From positions 310,001 to 374,000 of the forward strand of contig NW_002476417.1 in assembly GCF_000189635.1 (NCBI RefSeq): DNA of 64,000 bases, written 5' to 3'. Of this stretch, positions 26,391 through 38,030 are shown piece after piece. The notes under the pieces are model-generated. The model did no database searches. It had not been told where the DNA came from and worked only from the letters and a program-made list of their open reading frames with translations. Within the stretch, counting starts at the first letter, position 1. Each line of letters begins with the position of its first letter. Origin of the DNA: Tetrahymena thermophila SB210. Its lineage: Eukaryota; Ciliophora; Oligohymenophorea; Hymenostomatida; Tetrahymenidae. Both the position numbers and the translations under genes were made by a program.

Positions 26391-29020
26391 GAATAAATAG
26401 AAAATAAAGTCACATATATGTGATTAAAAAAGAAATAATAATCCTATCAAAATTTATGCCATTAAATATAAAAGAAAAAATAAATACTCAAGTAAATGGA
26501 GTAAACGCCTTATCATACACTTTTTATTTATATAAAAACTACTGTATGGCAGTTAAAATTCTGGAAATAAATTTTTTGTTAAATAATTTTAATTGAAAAT
26601 TTAAAAGATTTAAAATATTTTGATAATGTAATTTTGAAATTTTATTAGAAAATAAATACATTCATTAATATTTAAATATATTTTTCTGATAATAAGTTGA
26701 TTTCATTTAATAATAAAAAGAAAAAACATGATAATCAGTAAAATATCGACAAAATAAAATTATGATATTAATCTAAATTTATTTAATTACTTAGATTTTT
26801 TCTGTTTTTTAATTTAGTATCTTTTGAAATTATATGCTTACATTTAAAATCTAGCTCTTTGAAATTAATTATTTAATAATTTTCTTAGTTGTAATCTAAA
26901 AATATCTGAATTAGTTACCAGATTTTTAGTTTTTAGTTAGCCAGTTTAGCCTAATTCTATGATTTATTCTAACATATTGTTAACTAAATTAAAATTTTTA
27001 CCTAACTAGCTGAAGTATATTAAATAAATATACTATCTATAATTTTATTTTCATCTTTATCAATGTTCAATTTATTTTACTTAATTTTTTTTTCAATATA
27101 ATTGATAATTTTTATTCTATTCATTTAATAATTGATCATCCGAATATTTGGTTTACTGAATTTTATATGGCTAAACAAAATAATCCTCTATTCTGTCATT
27201 GGTTTATTCAAAAAATTATTCTACTATGAATAGAATAAATACCAAAAATATCATTAAAAAAAGTAAAACGTGTTAAATTAATTCTAGAGATTATTGGACT
27301 AAAAATTTTTTTTACACTCTAATCATTTTGCAACCTTTTAATTTGACAAATTTAAAATCTCTATTCATTTTTCAGTCTAATATTTGTATTAACTTTAATT
27401 AATTTTACATGAAATAAATTTAAAAATTCTCATTTATTTTTTAATGGAAATTCTCAAGAAATTATCATTAATTCATCTTAATTTTAATTTTCGTGCTTTT
27501 AGTATTTAAACAAATACTTCTGTATTTGTATTTCTATAAAATTTTTTTGTTCAAGAATTTTTAAGATAAGCTTAATAAGGTTGTAAAACCTTATTTTTTT
27601 AAAAAAAATGTAAAATACTTTAAGTCTTGGCTATTCTGTCAATGTCTTTATTGTGAAAATTTGTCTATTTATTTATATAAATAAAATAGGTCATTTTTAA
27701 TTTTAAATATTTGCAAATGACACATTAACGAATAAATTAAATGTTATTTAAAAATACGTGAAATTTAATTAATTTAGATTAACGTTGATTATATATTTAC
27801 CTGAATTAATACTAATACAACTTGTCACACTATAAATATACTTTTTCTTAAATTAAAACATATTATTCCCTCTGCTTATCTAATGCAAAATTTTTATATT
27901 TGTTATTAAGAAGATTTTTTGTTACGGTGTAATGCTAATCTCATTAAAAATTCTTTACTTTCTTAGTTATAAAAAGCTGGTAGTAATTTGGTAACTAATA
28001 ATTTACAATTAAATTTATTCATTAATTGTATTTTTTCTTAAATAAATTTACTTTCTTGAACAACATAAAAAAGTTAATTAGATAGAAAAATTGATTTTGG
28101 TAATGGTAAAATAACAAATTGTAATTTATTTGATTTAAAAAAAAAGTTATTTTAAATTTTCAAATGGATGTACTTGCCAAAATGAACAAATGATATGGTC
28201 TAATCTAAAGTTTATTATTATTGTTATTGAAAAATAATCTTTTCAAATTTTATAAGTTAAAATACAAATTAAGACTAAATTGTTTTTGATTTTGATTTAA
28301 GCTAACTCATAAAATCATATTCTCTTTTTTTATGTATTATTAATCTAAGTAAAATTTAAGTTAATTTTTTAAAAGGTACTTCAAATTTTTATTTTTATTA
28401 CCTCTCATTTTTTCAAAAAATTTTTTCTAAAGAATAAATTAATTATTTATAAATGAAACTAGCTCTTAATGAAATAGGGTCTTTTTAAATGAGGATTTAC
28501 AGTATTTTAATTTTGCAAATATCTTTTGAATAAATGTTGGGTGGGTATGGTAGTTAAATTTGTCATTTATTATTTTAAAATTGATGGGAGAATATAAAAA
28601 TAATCAAGATTGTTTGTTATTTATGCTAATTTAAAATAGACAATATGTTAAAATCATTCAAAGAAAACTTATATAAATATTATTATTTTCTATTGTTTTT
28701 TTAACTCCTATTATTATATAATTAGATCTTTATAAGTTTTTAATCACTTAAAGAAAGCTTTAAAAACGTTTTAAATGCAATTTTAAATATTTTAAAATAA
28801 TAAAATTACATATTCTTTTATTTTTAAAAACTATTGTATTTCATTAGATGTAAAATTTAGAAAATAAGAAAGAAAAATAACCTCTAATTCTAATAATTAC
28901 CCTTTTTATTATTTAAATGTAATCAATCTATTTTTCTATAGGAAAAAATTGGGGAATTAATTAGATATACCTAAGGCGTTATTTAGAGATGAAATTAATA
29001 AATTTATTATATAGCATACC

Positions 29021-29079
29021 TAACGCTAGAAGGGGTAAGGGTCATGGATGATCTGATAAGTATAAACCCTAAATTTTAG
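29021..29079 (+). promoter_or_regulatory. Conserved G-rich block upstream of decarboxylase copy 2
   Basis: TAACGCTAGAAGGGGTAAGG, then GTCATGGATGATCTGATAAG and ACCCTAAATTTT. Close match to the block before copy 1, at the same distance from the ATG. Confidence 0.45.
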
Positions 29080-29152
29080 TTTAAATATAAGTCATACATC
29101 TGTTCATATTAATGATAATTTATATTCAAATAACAAAAATAAAAATAAAAAA

Positions 29153-30559
29153 ATGAAAAATAAGAAACAGATATTTGAAGCTATTGAAGAGTTTATCTAG
29201 AGTGATCCTACTTAACTCTAAATTTCAAATCATAACGGAAGAATAATTTCTTAACCTAGATTGAATAAAATTATATAAAATAGCGGCTTTAAAAAAGTAG
29301 ATGCAGCTTGGGAATGTATGCATAATATATCAGGACTTCAATTTAGTGGCTCAAGAATTGGAGATTTAGGAGAAGTATTTCACTAAACTTTTAACTCTAA
29401 GTTATCCTTATTTGTCTAAAATGGATCTTCAATGGGAAATTAAGTTGTAGCCCTCACATTAGCTCACAAAAAGGTGCTAATATAAGCAAATTCTCATGTA
29501 TCTGTCTATACTGGATTATCACTGTCAAATGCTGAGATTGTTTTGCTTGAACCTGAATTTAATTAAGAATATGGTATTCATATGGCAGTGACAGCTGATT
29601 AAATTTAATAAGCAATTTAATAGCACCCAGATATTTATGCTGTAATACTAACTTCTCCAAGTTATGAAGGACTGTTTGCTGATTATTAAAAAATCAGAGA
29701 TGTGATTGGATCTAGATACTTGATAGTGGATGAAGCTCATGGTGCTATACATTACTTTGATAAATCAGACAAAAGAACAGCTCTGTCTTCTGGTGCCGAT
29801 ATTACTGTAAGTAGCATGCATAAATCTCTCGGAACATTAGTTGGTACATCCTTAATTAATGTTGCAGCTGATTCTAAATTTCCTACTAAAAAAATCCTTG
29901 ATGCTTATTATACATTTGCAACAACAAGCCCTAATATAATCTTATTAGCCTCAGTCTATGATGCTATTCTTGAACTGAATGAAAATGGAGAGGAATATCT
30001 TCAAAACGCTATTTAAAGAAATAACTAATTTAGAAATGAAATAGAAAAATTAGATAATATAATAATAGACTCTTTTGACCAAAGTTAGAAAGATCAACTA
30101 AAGACTATTTTTGGCATTAAAAACGTTCATGGATATCAACTAGCTAAAATATTGTAAGACAAGTATAATATTTGGGTAGAGAAGTGCAATTCTATAAGTG
30201 TAATAGTTACTATTCATATTAACACAGAAGATGCTGACATAGACAAATTAATAAAAGCTGTTAGAGAGATTTCTAAAAAATTTGAGTATAAAACTTAGTA
30301 TGATTAAAGTATCAATTAAGAATTAATTTATGTTAATTTGACAAAGAAAAGAAAAATTTTAACACCGTTAACAAAAGTTATGTCTTCAGATAAAGAAGAG
30401 AAAAAAATATAAGATTGTATTGGTAGAATAAGTGGTAATTTATAATACTTCTGTCCACCAGGATATCCTGTTCTTACTTTTGGTGAAGAAATTAGTAAAG
30501 AGCATGTAGAAATTCTTGGCTAAAATTTCCTAATTGAAGTTTTGGTTGAAGATGAATGA
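29153..30559 (+). CDS. Orn/Lys/Arg decarboxylase-type PLP enzyme, copy 2
   Basis: Intronless, 468 residues, the same length as copy 1 with no indels. The catalytic set is kept: DEAHGA, SSMHKSLGTLV with the PLP lysine at 224, and CPPGYPV near the end. Differences from copy 1 are scattered substitutions, for example NSGF for TYGF near residue 45, SLGTLVG for SLGSLVA after the active lysine, FCPPG for SCPPG, and the last residues EDE for EDY. Keeping an open frame and all motifs despite many substitutions points to selection for function (inference). The gene sits about 3.7 kb after copy 1 and 2.2 kb before copy 3. Confidence 0.87.
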
Positions 30560-31001
30560 ACTAATTTTTATTTATCTGTAGTATTTGGCAAAAATTCTAA
30601 ATATGATAACATCTTCTTTAAATAAATTTTTATTATTAATTTTATTTATATTCAATCTTGTATTCCTTTTTATTAAAAATGTTTTTTTTAAAAGCAAAAA
30701 AAAATAAGAGTCAATTAATTTATGCTATCGAAATAAATTTGCACAGTTTTTTTAAATTATAAAATTTTAACATTAATAAAAGTAATATTTCTAAGATACA
30801 GTGTTTTCAAATTGAGTAACTCATATATGTTGTATAATCTAAATATATTTGTTTATTAAAAAAATATTACAATTATAAAAATATATTATAATAGAGTATT
30901 TATAATGATTAACAATATTTTTACCAATAAATAAATTTAAATAAATTATCAAATATATTTATTAGATTGAAATCTATGTATTTACTTATAAAAGAGAAAT
31001 A

Positions 31002-31208
31002 TAGTAGAAGGTATTTTAAATTTTAGATCATTGCTATTAAAAAAATATCATAATTGAAAACAAAATATAAAGTTTAATAACAAAAAAATATCTTTAGACA
31101 TAAAAGCTTAACTTAATTTTTTTTGACAAACAAAATATCATATTTTGTTTTCAATTATGATATTTTTGATAGAAATGATCCATCCAAAATTTAAAATGCC
31201 TTCTACTA
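31002..31208. mobile_element. 207-bp MITE-like element with long terminal inverted repeats, TA target duplication
   Basis: The left arm (31002-31068) begins TAGTAGAAGGTATTTTAAAT. The right arm (31140-31208) is its near-perfect reverse complement ending CCTTCTACTA. About 70 bases of A/T-rich sequence separate them, with no coding capacity. TA flanks both sides (31000-31001 and 31209-31210). Units A and B have the same flanking sequence uninterrupted (AGAGAAATATGG and AGAGAAATATGAATGATT), so they are natural empty sites showing precise insertion at TA. TA duplication and long inverted ends fit a non-autonomous Tc1/mariner-type element. A TA-bounded deletion element retained in this DNA is the alternative. 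Confidence 0.85.
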
Positions 31209-31410
31209 TATGAATAATTTAAAAAATTATTATATTTTTTATCAGGCTTATCATTAAAGTCAATTTTTTATTATTCTGGTATAGACAAATCAAAAAATTA
31301 GATAAAGTGATAAAAACTAATTTATTCTTTTGATTAAACCAAAAAGATAGTTCTTACAAATTTTCTAAAGAATAATCAGAAGATTAGATTATTTATTATA
31401 TAAATGTAAA

Positions 31411-31550
31411 ATTAAAATATTAAATTAATATAGAAAGTATTCCTTAAAAAGTGTTATCATTACAATACACATAATCACCAAAAAAATTAAATTAAAAATT
31501 TTATTCAGGCAGTTGAAGAATTTCAAATAAAATTAACGAATGGTTTTTAA
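31411..31550 (+). pseudogene. Decayed piece of a decarboxylase-like gene (unit C)
   Basis: Third copy of the fossil seen in units A and B: AAATATTAAATTAATATAGA, then GTTATCATTACAATACACAT and sequence reading QAVEEFQIKLT. Not open as a gene. Confidence 0.38.
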
Positions 31551-32593
31551 TAACTAGAAAATAAAGTCACTCACATACATATCTAAAATTAGTAATTAAA
31601 ATCCATACAAAATTTATATCATTAAATATAAATGAAAAAAATAAATACTCAAGTAAATAGAGTAAACGTCATATCATATTCTTTTTATTATACTGAATGG
31701 CGCGTTAAAATACTCGAAATTAATACTGAAAAATAATTTTAATTGAAAATTTAAAATATTTAAAATATTTTAATAATGTAATTTAGAAATTTTATTAGAA
31801 AATAATACATTTGTTTTTGTTTGAATATATATTTCTTTTTAATAATAAGAAGAAGAAATTTTATTAATCAGCAAAATATCGATAATAAAAAATTAAGTTA
31901 TTAATCTAATTTTATTTAATTACATAGATGTTTTCTGTTTTTTAATTTAATGTCTTGTTGAATTACATGCTTACATTTAATATCAAAAAATTATTTATAA
32001 ATAAAATTATTTCTTAATTAAATAGCGTCTTAATTGATGAGGATTTCTATACTAATTTTACAAATATCTTTTTAATAAATATAAGTATGGTAGTTAAATT
32101 TGTCATTTATTATTTTTAAATTGATGGGAGAATAGAAAAATAATCAAGATTGTTTGTTATACTTATTTATTTATTAATTTATGCTAATTTAAAAAAGTCT
32201 ATAATTTAAAACCATTCAAAGAAAACTTTTACAAATATTGTTTTCTATTCTTTATTTTAATTCCTATCTATTATATAATAATTAGATCTTTTAAATTTTT
32301 AATGGCTTAAAGAAAACAACAATAAAAATTTAAAAATCTTTTAAATACAATTTCAGACACCCTAAAATAATAAAATTACATATTATTTTATTTTTAAAAA
32401 CTATTGTTTTTCATTAGATGTAAGAAAAAGTAAAATTTAGAAAATAAGAAAGAAAAATAACCTCTAATTCTAATAATTACTTTTTATATTTTTTTAAATG
32501 TAAGTAATTTATTTTTCGATTTGAAAAATTAATTTGAATTAACTAAATTGTTAGTTAGTAAGATAAAATTAATCAATTTATTAAAGCGCGTAT

Positions 32594-32630
32594 CAAACAC
32601 TAGAAGAGTTAAGGTTCAAGGATCACCTGA
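32594..32630 (+). promoter_or_regulatory. Degenerate form of the pre-decarboxylase block
   Basis: CAAACACTAGAAGAGTTAAG then GTTCAAGGATCACCTGAT. It has lost the GGGG run and the downstream ACCCTAAA found before copies 1 and 2. Confidence 0.4.
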
Positions 32631-32693
32631 TTTATTATAATTTTAGTTTAAATACAAGTCATAGATCCATTCATATTAATGATAATTTGTATT

Positions 32694-32749
32694 CTAAAAA
32701 TAAAAATAAAAATAAAAGTAAAAGTAAAAGTAAAAATAAAAATAAAAAA
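32694..32749. repeat. AAAATA/AAAGTA hexamer array directly before the ATG
   Basis: About nine units of a six-base A-rich repeat (AAAATA with some AAAAGT variants) abut the start codon of copy 3. Copies 1 and 2 have only one to three such units, so this is a local expansion in the 5' leader. Confidence 0.8.
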
Positions 32750-34156
32750 ATGAAAAATAAAAAATAGATATTTGAAGCTATTGAAGAGTTTATCTAGAGT
32801 GATCCTACTTAATTCGAAATTTCATATCATAATGGAAGAACAATTTCTTAACCTAGATTGAATAAACTTATATAAACTCATGGTTTTAAAAAAGTAGATT
32901 CAGCTTGGGCATGTATGTAGAATATAGCAGGGCTTGAATTTAGTGGTTCAAGAATTGGAGATTTAGGAGAAGTATTTCACTAAACTTTTAACTCTAAGCT
33001 TTCCTTATTTGTCTAAAATGGATCTTCAATGGGAAATTAAGTTGTAGCCCTCACATTGGCTCACAAAAAGGTGCTAATATAAGCAAATTCTCACGTATCT
33101 GTCTATACTGGATTATCACTGTCAAATGCTGAGATTGTTTTGCTTGAACCTGAATTTAATTAAGAATATGGTATTCATATGGCAGTGACAGCTGATTAAA
33201 TTTAATAAGCAATTTAATAGCACCCAGATATTTATGCTGTATTACTAACTTCTCCAAGTTATGAAGGATTATTTGCTGATTATTAAAAAATCCGAGATGT
33301 GATTGGATCTAGATACTTGATAGTGGATGAAGCTCATGGTGCTATTCATTACTTTAATAAATCAGACAAAAGAACAGCTCTGTCTTCTGGTGCTGATATT
33401 ACTGTAAGTAGCATGCATAAATCTCTCGGAAGCTTAGTTGCTACTTCCTTAATTAATGTTGCAGCTGATTCTAAATTTCCTACTAAAAAAATTCTTGATG
33501 CATATTATACATTTGCAACAACAAGCCCTAATTTAATCTTATTAGCCTCAGTCTATGATGCTATCCTTGAACTGAATGAAAATGGAGAGTAATATCTTCA
33601 AAACTCTATTTAGAGAAATAACTAATTTAGAAATGAAATAGAAAAATTAGATAATATAATAATTGACTCTTTTGACCAAAGTTAGAAAGATCCTCTAAAG
33701 ACTATTTTTGGAATTAAAAACGTTCATGGATATCAACTAGCTAAAATATTGTTAGACAAGTACAATATTTGGGTGGAGAAGTGCAATTCAATAAGTGTTA
33801 TAGTTAATATTCATATTAACACAGATGATGCTAACATAGAAAAATTAATAAAAGCTGTTAGAGAAATTTCTAAAAAGTATGAACATAAAACTTAGTATGA
33901 TCAAAGTACCAATTAAGAACTAATTTACGTTGAATTGACAAAGAAAAGAAAAATTTTAACACCATTAACAAAAGTTATGTCTTCAGATAAAGAAGAGAGA
34001 AAAATATAAGATTGCATTGGTAGAATAAGTGGTAACTTATAATACACTTGTCCCCCAGGATATCCTGTTCTAGTATTTGGTGAAGAAATTAGTAAAGAAC
34101 ATGTATAAATTCTTGGTAAAAATTTCCTAGTTGAAGTTTTGGTTGAAGATTAATGA
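32750..34156 (+). CDS. Orn/Lys/Arg decarboxylase-type PLP enzyme, copy 3
   Basis: Intronless, 468 residues, collinear with copies 1 and 2. DEAHGA, SSMHKSLGSLVA with Lys224, and CPPGYPV are intact. Substitutions include EFEISYHN for QLQISYHS near residue 22, and SAWACMQNIAGLEF for TWECMQNIAGLQF. The PLP region resembles copy 1 (SLGSLVATS), while the stretch coding NQVVALTLAHKKV resembles copy 2. That mosaic suggests gene conversion between copies (inference). The upstream block is degraded and the leader carries a repeat expansion, so its expression may differ from copies 1 and 2. Confidence 0.87.
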
Positions 34157-35378
34157 ACTAATTTAATTATTATATACCTCTAGTATTTGGCAAAAATACT
34201 CAATATAATAATCTCTTGTTTAAAGCCTAATGTTATTGATTCAAATAATTATAAATAATTTGTACTTTTATTGAATATTATTTTAGTGAAAATAGATTAT
34301 TATATTTTTAATTTCGTTAAGTTTTATAGATTAAATTAAAATTATCATATTGATTATATCATAAAGTTTAATTTTCATTGAAATAACATTTTTAAAAAAT
34401 AATTTTGCATATGAATTTAAAAATAAATCATCTTCGATGAGTGTTTATTAATTTTTATGTAAACAGGTTTAAATTAGAAAAAAAAAAGTCAATATTTTTG
34501 TTAATTTTATAAATTATTAAATGAACTTATTTACCCATTTGTTCATTTATTAATCATTTTTTTTTTTTTTTGTTAATTAAAAAATTTCTTGGTGGAATTT
34601 TTAGCTTTAACTAAAATTATTTACCATAAAACACCCTTTATATAGTTAAACTTATATTTTGTAAAAACTAAGAAAAATTCTAATTATTTTTAATGAAAAA
34701 TGAAATTAAAAATTTTATAAATAGTCAATTTAAGTAAATTATAAAGTAAAATGATAAAAAATTTATAAAATTATTTTTCATTTAAAAATACAAATATATT
34801 TATTTCATTTAAAAAAAAATAGATTAATAATTTTAATTACATAGTGGTATTTATTTTTTGTACTTTTATTTTTCAATCTCTTGAATGTTATTTTCAACTC
34901 GAATTCTGCATTATATTTTTAATTTATAACTAATTACTTAGAAATTTGTTTTGCTATTTTTAAATTTAATTATTTACATATCAAATTTAATTTTCCTATT
35001 TTTATTATAAAAAAATAAAAAATAAAGAGAATATTTTATTCTTAAAATTAAAAACTAACAATAATTAACTATTAAACAAAGTTGAAGGATATGATTATTT
35101 TTAATAATTATTTTTTAAGAAGTTATTTGAAAGAATTATCATTTTTTAAAGTAAAATTTAATTTTTAATGAAATTATTAATGATTTGTAAAATGAAGATT
35201 ATATACAAAAACACATTTAAAAAATTATAAAAAGTGATAGGCAAGATAATATATGCATCTTAATACATTATTAGATAGAGGAATAATTAATTTATAGTTT
35301 GCTTTTATTTAGATCGCATTTGATATCTAATCTGTAATTAACTAAAAATTATACATCTATTTTAATTGAATTCCTTTT
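34157..35378. other. Intergenic, between convergent genes
   Basis: A/T-rich spacer between decarboxylase copy 3 and the 3' end of the RPN8 gene. A T-run of about 14 lies near 34558-34571. No gene or structured repeat seen. Confidence 0.6.
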
Positions 35379-36983
35379 TCATTTCTTTTCTTCTTTTTTT
35401 TCAGCACCAGCTGCAGCAGTGCTATTTCCTTCTTTCTTTTCATCAACTTTTTTGTCTGCTTCTCTAAGTTTTTCTAACTCAGCTTCTTTATTTTATAATT
35501 TGTTGTTGATGAGAGAGTGGAGAGAAATAATTGATTTAGATAAGGAGCATATATATAAGACAAACATTTAATCATTATTTTTGGAAGCAAATGATTTAAT
35601 TATTTCTGGATTATTTAAGTTAGGTAGTAAGTTCAATATTTCTTATATCTTAAAGAGGATATCATTCTTTGCTTGAACTTTACCTCCAAGAACGGCTTCT
35701 ATGTAGAGTTTAATTTATTAAATTTTTCCCATCATACCCTTTAATGCTTAAATTTTATCTGTAACCTATTTTTAATTTTTTTTATTATTTATCGATGCTA
35801 TCATTTACTAATAAATAAATGCTTACTTGGTTTGTTAAAGTGTTAACTGAGACATCTCTAATTTCTCTTAAAAGATGCTCAACACCTATTTCTTCTGGTT
35901 CGAAAGCTTCTACAGTTGAGGGGAGATGAACAAAATTTTAAATTATTTCACCGTTCTTTGAGACTTCTTCAACAGCACAATAAGTTTCAGTAGGCAAAGC
36001 AAGTTTATCCTTTATTTTTAATATTAAATTATTTATTTTTTATTTATAAGAAATAAACTTTCATAAATTTTAATTGCTTTTTATATATTCTATCATATTT
36101 TATAAAGTTTAATCTTTTAAATATCATTTGCTAGCTAATAAAAACTTAATGCAAAAAGAAAAACTTCTTTTCTTCTTAGTTAATATTGTCTTAATAATTT
36201 GTTCGAAAAGAAATTCTACTTAGCACATTGTACCAATATTCAATTATAATTAAGCATTTTTTCTAATCTAAAATATGCTATTGAAATAGTAAATATAATT
36301 TTTACTTCATGCTAAACATCTACAATCAAAAGGATAGGATTAGGGCAGTATTTCTTGAATACTTCATTAATTTGAATATCATGTTGCTTAAAATGCTTTC
36401 CAGTTGTGTACCATCCTAAAACTTTTTCTCTGGCATTGACCTTTTATTATTTAAGTTTATTATTATTATTTATTAGTAAAAAACGTTTAAAAATATTTCT
36501 CATAATTTTTTATTCAATGAAGCAAATTTAAAATTGTTTTAAAAAACGCTCTTAGAATATTAATTTTTTGTCAAAATTAAAAGTTTCCATTAAAGGGCAT
36601 ATAATTAAATTACCTTTTTGAACATGTTAAACATGGTTTCGTGATAAATGTGATCAACAAACCATATATTTGGTTGCTTTGGATCTTCATCAAAAGGAAT
36701 TGCATAGCAATTAGTAACATCAGCTTTTCCTTGAGATTTTTAACCTGTGAATTATTTAAATAATTGTTATCTTAAATGTGAAATGAGCGTATTTATAAAA
36801 TTTATATTAATCTCATATTTAATAAATCTAAGTTTTGTAATTACCAAGCAAAACACCAACTACACGCTTATTTTTGCTTGATTTTGCAACTCTGTTAAAG
36901 TGATCAACTACAGATAACAAAACTAGAGGGTGAACAGCTACTAATTTTGGTAAATGGGAAAGATTTGCAGATTATCCAGACAT
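35379..36983 (-). CDS. RPN8: 26S proteasome lid subunit Rpn8 (PSMD7), MPN domain
   Basis: Five exons from the high end: 36845-36983, 36614-36744, 36306-36440, 35827-36009, 35379-35765, encoding 324 residues (human PSMD7 324). The start is supported by [20 protein letters not shown]. The MPN domain spans about 14-150: [47 protein letters not shown]. The JAMM metal-binding HxH pair is absent (GKHFKQHD), as known for Rpn8, which is the inactive partner of the deubiquitinase Rpn11. The C-terminal half has [22 protein letters not shown] and the helix bundle used to assemble the lid ([17 protein letters not shown]). It ends in a Lys/Glu-rich tail typical of the family. Works in the nucleus and cytosol as a lid scaffold. 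Divergent from the next gene. Confidence 0.97.
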
Positions 36984-38030
36984 TTGTATACTTATTAAGG
37001 TTGCTTTTGTTCAGTTATTTACTTCTATTTGCTTTGTGATTGTTTATTTGTTTATACTTAAACTATTTTTTGTTATAAAAACAAGATAAGTTCTATTCTG
37101 TTTTTTATTTTTCTTATTTATATTTAAAAAAGTATCTAAATTTAAAATGATGGAATATCATGTCAAATCATTAGTTTTTATTTGTAAATATAATAACATG
37201 ATTTCTTAACAATAAATTAAATTCAACTAATCATATATCTTTCTATTTATCTATCAATCTATCTTTCTCTCTGTTCTTTAAAAGCAGATGTCTATTCATC
37301 AAAAATCTGTCATAAACAACTAATTAATCAATTTTTTAAAATTTTTATCAAAGATCAGTCTGTTTAAAATAATTTATACTTAACATTTTATTTTAATAAA
37401 CCAGGCTAATTTAGCAAATATTTTAATAATAAATATTTATTTAAATATAAAATAAAGTATGAATCAAAATAATAGCTTTTTTATTATTGTGTTTTAAAAA
37501 CATTTTAAATCATTTATAAGTAAAAATAATTTTTATTCTTCTTACTTTTAAAGAAATAATTTTAATTAAAAATATTGACCAAAAAAAAAAGCAAATACTA
37601 TAATTCCTTGGAAGCATATCTTGATTTTATTGAAATTATATGTTTTAGCTACCAAAATAATTATAAAGAATAGAAATAAATAAAATTTGGTTAAAGACAA
37701 TTAATTAAATGAAAGATAAATTTCAGAAATAAAAAACATCAATTATCAAAGACTTGATTGACATGATAAATAAATAAGTAATTGCATATTGATTGATATA
37801 TATATCTTAATGCTGTTTTATATTTAGTTTATTTGCAAATAATATGTATGAGAGGAGAAGGAAATATCAATGGGAATGAAAAATAAAATAAATGATTTGC
37901 TTTAAAAAAGCAAGAAAAATCAATAAAGCATTCAAAGAAAAATTTAGAGTAAGTATTTATAAAGAGAAGATAAAAGATAAATTAGAAGGAACATACATAT
38001 ATAGATTTAATTATTAGATAGCAATTAGAA
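36984..38030. other. Intergenic, divergent promoter region
   Basis: About 1 kb between two divergent genes. It contains a pyrimidine-rich tract of TATC/TTTC repeats (37234-37274). No coding sequence seen. The last 200 bases, purine-rich with AATAAA runs, are probably leader of the next gene. Confidence 0.55.

Larger units (their letters stand above)
25463..29152. other. Spacer; 5' flank of decarboxylase unit B with about 1.5 kb extra
   Basis: The 3' tail of unit A, then the unit B flank. The stretch from about 26970 to 28470 has no counterpart in units A or C. Around 27130-27230 one frame reads DHPNIWFTEFYMAKQNNP for about 30 residues before breaking up. It could be a decayed gene or mobile-element piece, or chance. 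No intact gene. Confidence 0.5.
25860..30855 (+). repeat. Tandem duplication unit B (decarboxylase copy 2)
   Basis: Second direct repeat. Start-to-start spacing of the genes is 5097 bases from A to B but 3597 from B to C. Most of the difference is the extra segment in this unit's flank. The gene's 3' tail (AGTATTTGGCAAAAAT) is closer to unit C than to A. Confidence 0.75.
30560..32749. other. Spacer; 5' flank of decarboxylase unit C
   Basis: The tail of unit B, then the unit C flank. It holds the 207-bp inverted-repeat element (31002-31208), the third copy of the decayed gene piece and a degenerate pre-gene block. No intact gene. Confidence 0.6.
30857..34210 (+). repeat. Tandem duplication unit C (decarboxylase copy 3)
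   Basis: Third direct repeat, recognised by the same landmarks as A and B. Homology ends soon after the AGTATTTGGCAAAAAT tail, near 34200. Confidence 0.72.

Noticed and set aside
24605-33592. Three roughly 100-codon standard-code ORFs beginning MIGSRYLIVDEAHGA in the decarboxylase array
   Set aside because: They are inner pieces of the 468-codon genes, cut by TAA/TAG codons that are Gln in this organism and starting at ATT/GTG-like or internal positions. The full genes are listed instead.
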